This document shows positions 51,426 through 59,466 of a stretch of DNA of 64,000 nt, in pieces. This stretch comes from Gracilibacillus lacisalsi DSM 19029 (GTDB lineage: Bacteria > Bacillota > Bacilli > Bacillales > Amphibacillaceae), in assembly GCF_000377765.1 (NCBI RefSeq), contig NZ_KB898662.1:372001-436000 (forward strand), written 5' to 3'. The position numbers were made by a program, and so were the translations under genes. Positions within the stretch are counted from its first letter, which is position 1, and each line of letters opens with the position of its first letter. The notes beneath the pieces are model-generated. The model searched no databases. It was given only the letters and a program-made list of their open reading frames with translations, and was not told the DNA's origin.

Positions 51426-51935
51426 CTATTCATCAGTTGAATGGAGTTTTTCTTCTAATTCCTCAGCCTGTTTCATAAACGAGTCCATACTACTACTTAT
51501 TGACATATTCAAACCTAAACCTACATCTCGCAGCATTTCTCGTAATTGTTCAAAATTCTTCTTATCATCTTCTGTTAAATCAACGAAACGATATAATTCA
51601 TCATTAGGATATTGATGTAATTTTGAATATAAACGGTTTAACGTTTGCTTATCACTATTGGAGAGTGTCCCTAATTGTTCACCAGTAGTGATCCCAAGAG
51701 AAATGCCTTCCAATATATCTCTTAATTCAGTTGTCACTAAGTTAGGTTCTGACCAATTGTTCTCACTTTGATGAGCAATTAAACCTTCTAATTCGACTAA
51801 GTTATATTGGACTTCTGTTAAAAGGACTTGTTCTTTTACGAAGTTCATTTTAATAAATCCCCATATTACGATAGCGATAAGTAAAATATTTACTCCTATT
51901 AAAATCCTAAAAATTAACTTCCTTTTTTTACTCAA
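51426..51935 (-). CDS. Membrane-anchored protein of unknown function
   Basis: 169 residues: an N-terminal basic end and membrane helix (about 5-27), then a mainly helical extracellular domain with many Leu/Glu heptads (VELEGLIAHQ, SDKQTLNRLYSKLHQY, MKQAEELEEKL). TTG 51935 is the likely start because GAGGGGGGT lies before it. Not recognised. Confidence 0.55.
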   Translation of the reverse strand: MSKKRKLIFRILIGVNILLIAIVIWGFIKMNFVKEQVLLTEVQYNLVELEGLIAHQSENNWSEPNLVTTELRDILEGISLGITTGEQLGTLSNSDKQTLNRLYSKLHQYPNDELYRFVDLTEDDKKNFEQLREMLRDVGLGLNMSISSSMDSFMKQAEELEEKLHSTDE

Positions 51936-51978
51936 TTTACCCCCCCTCATATGAAAGGTAGTAAGCAATTGCCATCAG

Positions 51979-52278
51979 TTAGCTTAATAGTGAACCTAAA
52001 ATAAATGGTACAATAATCAGTATTATGGAAGTGAAGGTTAATGTAATGGAAACCTTTCTCGGCAATTTCTCTCGCCCATCTCCCTGATACCAACCAGAGA
52101 ATTGTAATTTGTTTCTATATAATACAAAAAGCAAAACTAATATCGCTAATGCACCGAGCCACGAATAACCTTCAGTTGCTTCATTGATCGTATAAAGATC
52201 TCCTAGAATTGCCCAACCTAAATTACCAAGTAATACGAAAATAATTATGATGCGTAGTAGTTCTAATAATGTCCTCAT
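51979..52278 (-). CDS. Small membrane protein
   Basis: 99 residues with three hydrophobic helices and a central charged loop (GWYQGDGREKLPRK). It is 43 bases from the previous gene and probably shares a transcript with it. Not recognised. Confidence 0.5.
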   Translation of the reverse strand: MRTLLELLRIIIIFVLLGNLGWAILGDLYTINEATEGYSWLGALAILVLLFVLYRNKLQFSGWYQGDGREKLPRKVSITLTFTSIILIIVPFILGSLLS

Positions 52279-52455
52279 TACTTATCGCTCACCTACCTCT
52301 TTTATATAAGCACCCGTTAATTTAAGTGTACTATTTCCCATAATGAATACTGACATTTAATTAAACCTGCCCCATTACTTCGATAAGTGATAGGAGTTGT
52401 CAAACCCGATAGCTCCGTATACCACTAAAGTACCCTGTTTGTTCAATGAAAGTTA

Positions 52456-53013
52456 TTAGTTTTGGTAGCAAGTCTCATATTCATCTTTCATTAACAAACT
52501 TTTACAAGCTAATCCAGTTTCGTGATAAATCTCTTTACCGATTTCTAATTCGATGCTTCTATTTGAATTGGGATAATCAGGGTCGTCATTTAGAATGTAC
52601 AGTGTATTCCCATCCAGCCATTCCATCGAAATATTACTTTTTGCATCACTATAATAAACAGTTTGCATTTTGTTTTTCTCATTATTATCTGTGATTTCAA
52701 CCCATACATTAACACCGCCTGCTGCACCACCATATGGTTCATAATAAGCATTAGCTGTATATTCCTCAGTGGGAGAGCTTAGGGGTCCAGGTCCCTTTTG
52801 CATGGATTCTCTATCAATTTCACTAAATGTAAAAAAGTACGTTTCATATATATAGATTGAAGAAACTAGAACAACCCCACACAAAGTTGCAATCAATAAT
52901 TTTTTAGGAAAAGGCTTATTTTTAATGAAAGAAATTATTATTCTAGTACATAAAATCAAAAATAATATAACGCTAATAAAAAATATTAAGAGACCAAATA
53001 AAATTAAAATCAT
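52456..53013 (-). CDS. DUF5412-like membrane-anchored protein
   Basis: 185 residues. Two N-terminal helices (4-26, 41-60) are followed by an extracellular domain with TANAYYEPYGGAAGGVNVWVEI and VYYSDAKSNISMEWLDGNTLYI, the pattern of DUF5412 proteins. The ribosome site is GAAGGGGGAGATT. Function is unknown. Confidence 0.65.
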   Translation of the reverse strand: MILILFGLLIFFISVILFLILCTRIIISFIKNKPFPKKLLIATLCGVVLVSSIYIYETYFFTFSEIDRESMQKGPGPLSSPTEEYTANAYYEPYGGAAGGVNVWVEITDNNEKNKMQTVYYSDAKSNISMEWLDGNTLYILNDDPDYPNSNRSIELEIGKEIYHETGLACKSLLMKDEYETCYQN

Positions 53014-53394
53014 AATCTCCCCCTTCTATGTTCACCAACAGTATCTCAAATACTGAAATATTGTAATACTTTTATTCAACTCTTCAGCTTAAATAGTGAA
53101 TAAGCGTGACTGCTTCTTCTCCAGATTATAAATCTAATCCTTTAATGGGTAGCAAATATCAAAAATATTCCTTCTTATGCAAGAAAGCACCCGATTGCGA
53201 AAGTTGAAAAAAGGTGTTAATTAAGTTCCCCTTTTCCTTAAAGCTTAACATAATTATGTAGTTTAAAATTCATTAAAACTCAAATGTTGTTATTCTAACC
53301 TGCCTTGTTAGGTGTGACGAAGGAATGCAAGGGCAAGTTTTCGTTACCTTACAAGTAATTATTAATTTCTTTTTAAAAATTTTTCATTTACCTA
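53014..53394. other. Gap without a recognised gene
   Basis: No ORF with a ribosome site is seen on either strand. The composition is mixed, and the right end leads into the MerR-type promoter. Parts may be remnants of lost sequence. Confidence 0.4.
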
Positions 53395-53425
53395 TTGAAC
53401 AACACGTAACGTGCTGATTTATACT
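53395..53425 (+). promoter_or_regulatory. MerR-type promoter with 19-bp spacer and dyad operator
   Basis: TTGAAC (53395-53400) and TATACT (53420-53425) are separated by 19 bases instead of 17. The spacer contains the dyad CACGTAACGTG (53403-53413). This is the classic layout for MerR-family activation by DNA twisting. It lies 27 bases upstream of the MerR gene, so the operon is probably self-regulated. Confidence 0.78.
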
Positions 53426-53451
53426 AAAGAAAATAAAGTTGAGGTGAAGTA

Positions 53452-54189
53452 ATGTACACGATTGGAGAACTCTCGAAAAATACAGAAGTTACTGTGAGGA
53501 CATTGGATTATTATGATGAAATTGGTTTGATTAAACCTTCATCAAAAACGGAGGGAGGGCACCGCTTATACAGTGAAGATGACGTTATGCGGCTGGAACG
53601 AGTTTTAGCTTTAAAATATATGGGATTTTCTCTGGAGCAAATTAAAGATATCCTGGAAAATTCCACTTCGACCTGGCAAGATTCGATCCAGCAGCAGCTG
53701 GAATTAGTTAAACGAGAACAGGAACGACTGCAAGTCCTAGAGCAAGCACTGCTTGGTATCTCGTATTCCATTGAGATCGAGGGAGAAATTAACTGGAAAA
53801 TTATTTTTAGTATTATTCAGCTTTATCAACAGGATCCTGAAGATGCCTTACAGCAATATAAAGATTACTTGAATGACGGTGAAATGAAAAAAATCATGGA
53901 TATGAATGTGAAAAATATGAGTGAGGAAGATATAAGGAAATGGATAAAGGTCATTCATGACATCAAAAATAATCTTAACATTGATCCGGCTTCAGAGAAG
54001 GCACAGCAGCTGGTGGAAAGCTGGTTAAACCAAGCAGAGAAAATGTATGGAAATGATGAAAAATTACTTGGAGATATGTGGCAAGCACTGCAAAATTTAA
54101 AGGAAGGCATTGCTTTTTACCCAATGAACAAAGATGTTATCCAATTCATTGAAAGTGTTTTTATTGCAAAGGAGGAATTAAAAAAATGA
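53452..54189 (+). CDS. MerR-family regulator of an ABC exporter
   Basis: 245 residues. The N-terminal 70 form the MerR winged HTH (YTIGELSKNTEVTVRTLDYY, EIGLIKPS). A coiled coil (about 75-105) follows, and then an effector domain of about 140 residues resembling TipAS-type ligand binders, with aromatic and acidic residues. It probably senses a drug or other toxic compound and turns on the ABC genes that follow. Its stop overlaps the ATPase start (ATGA). Confidence 0.9.
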   Translation: MYTIGELSKNTEVTVRTLDYYDEIGLIKPSSKTEGGHRLYSEDDVMRLERVLALKYMGFSLEQIKDILENSTSTWQDSIQQQLELVKREQERLQVLEQALLGISYSIEIEGEINWKIIFSIIQLYQQDPEDALQQYKDYLNDGEMKKIMDMNVKNMSEEDIRKWIKVIHDIKNNLNIDPASEKAQQLVESWLNQAEKMYGNDEKLLGDMWQALQNLKEGIAFYPMNKDVIQFIESVFIAKEELKK

Positions 54190-55121
54190 TTCTCGATATA
54201 AAAGGTGTTACGAAGGTTTTTCCTGGTAAAGGAGAATCCAAAAATGTTGCCAATGACAATCTCACATTTACGATTAATAAAGGAGAAATATTTGGGCTTC
54301 TTGGACATAATGGCGCGGGAAAAACGACGTTGGTTAATCAAATATTAGGACTATTAACACCTGATCATGGTGACATTCATTTGCTGGGTGAATCAGTAAT
54401 GCAATCACCTGCACGTGCCAGGTCCATTTGTTCCGTACAGCCGCAATCTCAAGTGTCATTGGGCTTACTTACTCCAAAACAGGCAGTAACACTGATAGGG
54501 AAAATGCGGATGGGAAAGAAATTTGAACCAAAGCGAGTGGAAGCGCTCTTCGAAACATTGGATATGGGGGCTTGGGCGAATACAGAAGGCGAAAAACTAT
54601 CAGGTGGCGTGCGAAGGCTGACAGCCTTTTGTATGGCGGTGATCGCCCCAGGTGAGTTAGTTATCCTTGATGAGCCAACCAATGATGTTGATCCGGTTCG
54701 CAGAAGTTACCTTTGGCAGGTAATACGTGACTTGGCGAAAAACGGGAGTTCCGTTATTTTAGTAACGCACAATGTTCTGGAAGCAGAAAAGGCAGTGGAT
54801 CGGGTGGCTATTATGGATAAAGGAAAAATATTGACACAAGGGGATCCAGCGGAAGTAAAAAGTTTAGTAGGAGACCGGATGCGAATTGAACTTAGTCTGG
54901 AAAAGGAATTTAAAAATATCGAGGTTCCTGGCTGGGCACTTTCACCGCATCAGAACGGATCCCGTCTAATTTTCTCTTTAGATCCATCAAAAGTATCATC
55001 CACGATTGATTGGGCAAAGAATCAGGTAGATAAAGGTCTTGTTATAGACTATTCCCTGTCTCCAACTACAATTGAGGATGTTTATATTGAATTAACTTCT
55101 AAAAAGGGGGCAGTTTCGTAA
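54186..55121 (+). CDS. ABC transporter ATP-binding protein
   Basis: 311 residues. Walker A is GHNGAGKTT (about 38-46), the Q-loop lies at SVQPQSQ, the signature is LSGGVRRL and Walker B is LVILDEPTNDVDP, followed by the switch His in LVTHN. A C-terminal extension of about 90 residues is typical of ABC-2 exporters for drugs or lantibiotics. It is translationally coupled to both neighbours. Confidence 0.94.
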   Translation: MILDIKGVTKVFPGKGESKNVANDNLTFTINKGEIFGLLGHNGAGKTTLVNQILGLLTPDHGDIHLLGESVMQSPARARSICSVQPQSQVSLGLLTPKQAVTLIGKMRMGKKFEPKRVEALFETLDMGAWANTEGEKLSGGVRRLTAFCMAVIAPGELVILDEPTNDVDPVRRSYLWQVIRDLAKNGSSVILVTHNVLEAEKAVDRVAIMDKGKILTQGDPAEVKSLVGDRMRIELSLEKEFKNIEVPGWALSPHQNGSRLIFSLDPSKVSSTIDWAKNQVDKGLVIDYSLSPTTIEDVYIELTSKKGAVS

Positions 55122-55852
55122 TGAATTTGGTCAGCCATTATAAGTATGTTTTTCAAATGCAGTTTCTTAGAAATGCCGGGTTTTTTATATTTATGGCTTT
55201 ATTACAAATACTGATATCCATAGGGATTGTTATAGGCTTTTCCTATCTTATGCCAAATCCGGATACGGAAACGACTCTATTTTTAGCAACAGGAGCCCCT
55301 ACGATTATTTTGATTATTGCAGGAATGGTTATCCTGCCTCAGCAAATTGGTACTGCAAAGACAGATGGATATATGGAGTACATGCGTACCTGGCCAGTGA
55401 ATCGCTCCGTTATCCTTGGGGCAGATACAACCATATGGTTATTGATTACCTTGCCGGGAATAATCGTTTCATCTATTGTTGCACATCTCATGTTCACTCC
55501 GGGATATGATATCTCTTGGACGGTAGTACCGGCATTCCTGATGATTGCATTAACGTCAATTGGTGTTGGATATGGTTTTTCCTATCTGTTGTCACCTACA
55601 GCATCAATGGGGATTTCCCAGATTGTTGTATTTGGAGCACTTATGTTTTCACCGGTAAATTTCCCAATGGATCGGCTGCCCCAATGGCTTCAGTCCCTTC
55701 ATGAAGTGTTACCAATTTATTCGATGGCAGAAGTGATGCGTGCTTCCCTAGCTGCATCTACCTTTGATGCAACGATGGGAAATTATATTAATTTAATGGT
55801 ATGGTGCATTTTAGGGTTTGGCGGAGCTGTATTTATTTTGAATCGGAAGTAA
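55121..55852 (+). CDS. ABC-2 type transporter permease
   Basis: 243 residues with six hydrophobic helices; the ATG overlaps the ATPase stop (TAATG). The LPQWLQSLHEVLPIYSMAEVMRASL segment is the typical ABC-2 periplasmic signature. With the ATPase it forms an exporter under MerR control. Confidence 0.9.
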   Translation: MNLVSHYKYVFQMQFLRNAGFFIFMALLQILISIGIVIGFSYLMPNPDTETTLFLATGAPTIILIIAGMVILPQQIGTAKTDGYMEYMRTWPVNRSVILGADTTIWLLITLPGIIVSSIVAHLMFTPGYDISWTVVPAFLMIALTSIGVGYGFSYLLSPTASMGISQIVVFGALMFSPVNFPMDRLPQWLQSLHEVLPIYSMAEVMRASLAASTFDATMGNYINLMVWCILGFGGAVFILNRK

Positions 55853-55878
55853 CGGTAAAAAATATTCCATTTCAGATG

Positions 55879-55907
55879 AAAAAGGGACTTGGAGGGAAGT
55901 CCTTTTT
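55879..55907 (+). terminator. Terminator of MerR-ABC operon
   Basis: AAAAAGGGACTT and AAGTCCTTTTT pair around a 6-base loop with a T run. It lies 27 bases after the permease stop. Confidence 0.85.
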
Positions 55908-55974
55908 GCTAAACCACCAGGTTAACGCCAAAATAATCAATAAGTGCTATTAGAAAAGGTCCTAAAAGCATCAT
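55905..55974 (-). pseudogene. Truncated duplicate of the gene at 51126
   Basis: Reading down from 55974, ATGATGCTTTTAGGACC and the following bases match the start of the small membrane protein at 51126..51386, together with its ribosome site (GGAGGGAATATCA). An 8-base loss shifts the frame after 12 codons, and the match ends at the terminator of the ABC operon. It is a dead fragment from a local duplication of about 120 bases. Confidence 0.8.
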
Positions 55975-56045
55975 TGATATTCCCTCCTCTTACCATCTTA
56001 ACGTTATATTCCATTTTTGCAGCGTTACACCTATTCCATTGATCC

Positions 56046-56549
56046 CTAATTAGTCCACATGTAATAAACAAACTTTAGATTTTGTCCATCTATTTCTTCA
56101 GCGTCTGTTCTAATATGCTCAAAACCGTTTTTCTCCAATACTTTTTGTGATGCTATATTATTATTTGTTGTCTTGGCTAAGAGCTGTTTTATTCCTTGCT
56201 CACTTACTGTTTCTATTAATAGCTTTAACGCTGTGTAAGCAATTCCTTTTCCGGTATATGATTCTCCTACTCGATAACCAACATGTCCCGAATAACCCGA
56301 TTTATCTATATCTACCAAATTCATTCTTCCGAGAATTTCTCCACTGATATTCTTAATTAAATAAAAATATGATAAACCTTGTGCTTGTTCATCTAATAAG
56401 GCTTGATGCCGTTTTTTAAATATCTCAAAGTCATAATAATCATCTCCACGACTTGGTACCATTTTTTCAAAAAAATTTCTGTTTTCAAGTTCAAATTTAA
56501 ATAATTTATCTGCATCTTTGTACTGTAATTGCTCAATTAAAATGTCCAT
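56046..56549 (-). CDS. GNAT-family N-acetyltransferase (RimJ/RimL-like)
   Basis: 167 residues. GYSGHVGYRVGESYTGKGIAYTALKLLIE holds the acetyl-CoA loop, and TNNNIASQKVLEKNGFEHI is the end motif of the ribosomal-protein acetyltransferase-like group. The start is ATG 56549 behind AAGGAGGTGGGAACT. The substrate is unknown. Confidence 0.88.
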   Translation of the reverse strand: MDILIEQLQYKDADKLFKFELENRNFFEKMVPSRGDDYYDFEIFKKRHQALLDEQAQGLSYFYLIKNISGEILGRMNLVDIDKSGYSGHVGYRVGESYTGKGIAYTALKLLIETVSEQGIKQLLAKTTNNNIASQKVLEKNGFEHIRTDAEEIDGQNLKFVYYMWTN

Positions 56550-56588
56550 AGTTCCCACCTCCTTAAACGTTTGTGAATATCATCTATT

Positions 56589-56993
56589 CTAAAAGAGAGA
56601 CTTTATTGATTTAATCGTATCCGTTAAAAATAGAACTGTTAAAACTCCGATTATCATAAACATATTTGAGAGTGAATCATTAGAAATATATATACTAAGA
56701 AATACTAACATAATTCCTATATAAAACCCTGGGTCTGAGAATTGATCAAAGCTTTCTTCTTCATCAATACTTATCTTATCTTGTAAGTCTTTATCACTTC
56801 TTATCAAATCATCAATCGTCACATTAAAAATATCACTTATTCTAATAAGATTATGTATATCCGGATAACCTTTATTCGCTTCCCATTTATAAACCGCTTG
56901 ACGTGACACATTTAATTCCTTAGCTAAGTCATCTTGAGACCAAGCCCTTTCTTCTCTTAATGTCTTCAGTTTATTACCAAATTCAATATCCAT
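56589..56993 (-). CDS. XRE-family regulator with C-terminal membrane segment
   Basis: 134 residues. An XRE HTH covers 5-60 (ERAWSQDDLAKELNVSRQAVYKWEANKG). A linker (IDDLIRSDKDLQDKI) and two hydrophobic helices (about 85-130) follow, so the repressor is tethered to the membrane. The start is ATG 56993 with AGGAGGTGCTAAT; the longer frame to 57107 lacks a ribosome site. Targets are unknown. Confidence 0.82.
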   Translation of the reverse strand: MDIEFGNKLKTLREERAWSQDDLAKELNVSRQAVYKWEANKGYPDIHNLIRISDIFNVTIDDLIRSDKDLQDKISIDEEESFDQFSDPGFYIGIMLVFLSIYISNDSLSNMFMIIGVLTVLFLTDTIKSIKSLF

Positions 56994-57218
56994 ATTAGCA
57001 CCTCCTAAGAAAACACTACAACAATATGACATAATAAGAAATAAACTTATAGTTACAAGTGCAAACTCTTTGTTTACATCATTTAATAGCCTTATATAAA
57101 TTCGCACTTAATGCCTACTTTATTTCTTTTACTGATTATTGATCTGTGCAGCTCCAACAACTAACTATTTGAGTATTTTAACATAAAATTCCAAGAACCA
57201 TGTTAAATGTAAATTATA

Positions 57219-57250
57219 AGAAAAAGATCGCCACAATGGACGACCTTTAT
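57219..57250 (-). terminator. Terminator after methyltransferase gene
   Basis: On the minus strand GGTCGTCC and GGCGATC pair imperfectly around ATTGT, followed by TTTTTC. It lies about 35 bases after the methyltransferase stop. Confidence 0.6.
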
Positions 57251-57281
57251 GTTTGTTTATGCATGTTTTAGATTTTCCAAT

Positions 57282-58022
57282 TTACTTTTTAGCTATCAGA
57301 AGAAATCTTTTAGAGTTTGAGCGAATTCCTTTTTCACTGCTATAGTTCTCTATGAAATCATTCAACATTTCAAAGTCCTTTTTATCTTGACCAAAGTCAG
57401 GAATAATTGGTGTATGTTTCAGCAAAAAAAGAAGATCTTCTGGTCTTTTAAAATATTCTATTGCATCATATTCAAAAGATTGAATGTCAGAAAAACCCGC
57501 TTCTTTCAGTTCATGAACATATCTTTCTTTTAATACTCCATCGGTTTGATGATAAGCTTGCCCTCTACCAAATGCTTTTTTTATATTTAATTTATCCGCT
57601 TCACTTACTTGTTCTGTCAAAAACCAACCATCGTTCTTTAATACCTTAGCTATTTCTGTTGCCGAAAAGGGTGCATGACAGCACGAAACAATGTCAAAAA
57701 AACAAGTAGGGAATCGCAACTCAGCAGACGACATTTGAAAGAACTTTACGTTTGGTATGGTTGATTTCTGTAAATTAGATTGAGCTGTTTCCACCATTGA
57801 GTTGGATAAATCAATTCCAACCAAGAAAAGTAGGGAAGGTGCAATTCTTAATAAGTTTTCACCGCCACCAGTACCAATATCCAAAAGTACGTCTGTTTCC
57901 AAACATCTATTGATTACTTCTTGATAAAAATCCCATTTAACACCTTCAGAGGAAGACTCTATATGAGTAAAATCCCAACCATTTAATTTTCCAACTTTAT
58001 CGTAAAATTTTTCATTATTCAT
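57282..58022 (-). CDS. Class I SAM-dependent methyltransferase behind an attenuator-like leader
   Basis: 246 residues. SAM motif I is LLDIGTGGGENLL (about 45-57), followed by LVGIDLSNSMVE and FDIVSCCHAPFSATEIAKVLKNDGWFLTEQVS. The N-terminal KLNGWDFTHI and the C-terminal KRPEDLLFLLKHTPIIPDF segments are seen in a group of uncharacterised Bacillus methyltransferases. The substrate is unknown. The leader (58027-58220) has a small ORF and terminators, an arrangement typical of antibiotic-resistance genes, so an rRNA or drug-related substrate is worth testing. Confidence 0.8.
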   Translation of the reverse strand: MNNEKFYDKVGKLNGWDFTHIESSSEGVKWDFYQEVINRCLETDVLLDIGTGGGENLLRIAPSLLFLVGIDLSNSMVETAQSNLQKSTIPNVKFFQMSSAELRFPTCFFDIVSCCHAPFSATEIAKVLKNDGWFLTEQVSEADKLNIKKAFGRGQAYHQTDGVLKERYVHELKEAGFSDIQSFEYDAIEYFKRPEDLLFLLKHTPIIPDFGQDKKDFEMLNDFIENYSSEKGIRSNSKRFLLIAKK

Positions 58023-58046
58023 TTTTTACCGCCTTTCAAATGTAAA

Positions 58047-58072
58047 AAAACAAGACTATAGTGTCTTGTTTT
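58047..58072 (-). terminator. Leader terminator directly before methyltransferase
   Basis: GAAAACAAGAC and GTCTTGTTTT pair around a 6-base loop, followed by seven T on the minus strand. It ends about 25 bases before the ATG and just ahead of the AAAGGCGG ribosome site. It must be bypassed for expression. Confidence 0.8.
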
Positions 58073-58177
58073 CATCGTAATATCAATGACTTACCAACAC
58101 TGTTCAAAATATAGGTTCTTAAAAAAGGGCATACTTCTCCCTTGACGGCTGGTACGCGTTTTTTCCAACTCGAAAAC

Positions 58178-58207
58178 CTAGATACTTCGAACAAGACGGT
58201 AAGACAT
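58178..58207 (-). CDS. Candidate leader peptide (9 codons)
   Basis: ATG 58207 to TAG 58178 encodes MSYRLVRSI, behind GGGGTGA at a good distance. The stop codon is the first base group of TAGGTTTT (58180-58173), which can pair with AAGAACCTA (58120-58112), enclosing a small AAGGG/CCCTT hairpin with a T run (58121-58143). A ribosome stalled on this ORF would change that folding. It is too short for certainty; the arrangement is the evidence. Confidence 0.45.
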   Translation of the reverse strand: MSYRLVRSI

Positions 58208-58226
58208 TCCATTCACCCCATTTGAA

Positions 58227-58255
58227 AGATTAGGTTAAATATAACAATTTGACAA
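58227..58255 (-). promoter_or_regulatory. Candidate promoter of methyltransferase leader
   Basis: TTGTCA (58255-58250) and TAATCT (58232-58227) are 17 bases apart on the minus strand. Transcription would start near 58220, just before the ribosome site of the leader ORF. Confidence 0.5.
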
Positions 58256-58317
58256 CGTATTGTAAACCTTTTCTTCTTTGATTTTTTATGGGATTAAACA
58301 CAAGAATAACAGGGATT

Positions 58318-59325
58318 TTAATCCTTTGCTAAATCTTTACGATTAGCTGCCAATGGTGGCTGCTCTAACCATTCATTTGCAATCATAATATTTGCGAAAT
58401 CCTCCGAAAACTTCAACACCTCTGCTACTAATCGTGAATAATCCACAACTAAATCACTTCGTCGGCTCTCTGATATGGCTACTCCATAGTTTCCAATACC
58501 AGCATAAATCATAAGCCCAAAATGAAATAGCATTAATTTATCTGAAAAAGGAGATTCTGTTGAATCGGTTACTTCCTGATCAAAGGACATAGGTACAGGA
58601 AGAGAGTTCATTTCTAAATAACTACTAAAGACCTTAATATGTTTCAAGGCAATGTCTTGCCCTCTTAACAGAAAATTAAGAACTTTTTTAGATTGAGCAA
58701 CTTGGCTAAAAGCCACAGCTATACTTGTTCCTAATTGGTTAGTCTGAATATTGGCATGAAGGTTAGCTATCTCTGCTCCCGTAAGCGCTTCTCGTCTACC
58801 TAGCCCTTCTAATAAAAAGGATTGTTTCTGTACAAACTCTAATTTTTGTGGATACGGAATCGATGGAGGACGGATGGCTATTCCTTTTTCTAATAATAGT
58901 TTAGACAACTCCGTATCTAGTTCAATGGTAGATGTTAAACATTTGGAGAAAAAAGAACGGACATCTTGTCGATAGATATTGGATACTATTCTTCCATAAG
59001 TTTCTAACCCACCTTTAGCCATATTCTTCATATATTTTAAATAAAACACATCAGAAAAAAGTCTTTTGGCTTTTAGGTTTACATCTTGTTCTGTAAATCC
59101 TTGTGGAATCTGTATTCCTTCTTTTGTGAAAATATCTTCAATCATCGCCACATGTTGCTGAGATAAATCCAATGCGTGATTTAAAATCGATTCAACATCT
59201 TCGTCTTCAATGTGTTCAAGAAAATACTTAAATACACAAATAGCCATACTATCTCCCATGTATGTATTCCATAAATAGGAGGTTTCAGCGGCTGTTAATT
59301 TAATATATTCTTTATTATTTTCCAT
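58318..59325 (-). CDS. DUF3231 family protein
   Basis: 335 residues made of two similar halves, each a four-helix bundle of the ferritin-like DUF3231 type: LTAAETSYLWNTYMGDSMAICVFKYF in the first and GAEIANLHANIQTNQLGTSIAVAFSQVA in the second. Related genes occur in spore-formers, but no function is established. The ribosome site is AGGGAG. Confidence 0.85.
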   Translation of the reverse strand: MENNKEYIKLTAAETSYLWNTYMGDSMAICVFKYFLEHIEDEDVESILNHALDLSQQHVAMIEDIFTKEGIQIPQGFTEQDVNLKAKRLFSDVFYLKYMKNMAKGGLETYGRIVSNIYRQDVRSFFSKCLTSTIELDTELSKLLLEKGIAIRPPSIPYPQKLEFVQKQSFLLEGLGRREALTGAEIANLHANIQTNQLGTSIAVAFSQVAQSKKVLNFLLRGQDIALKHIKVFSSYLEMNSLPVPMSFDQEVTDSTESPFSDKLMLFHFGLMIYAGIGNYGVAISESRRSDLVVDYSRLVAEVLKFSEDFANIMIANEWLEQPPLAANRKDLAKD

Positions 59326-59466
59326 TTGAACAACTCCCTAATAATTAGTTAGGACTATTATCTCTCATAATAGAAAAAATTATGAAAGAACAACTCCAAT
59401 CATATTAGGGAAACTGTCTTCTGTATAGTTTGTTCATATTTTTTGGCGTTATATGTACTGCAAACC

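Noticed and set aside
55895-56045. Short membrane-protein gene
   Set aside because: It looks like a gene start with ribosome site, but it is a frameshifted copy of the beginning of the 51126 gene.
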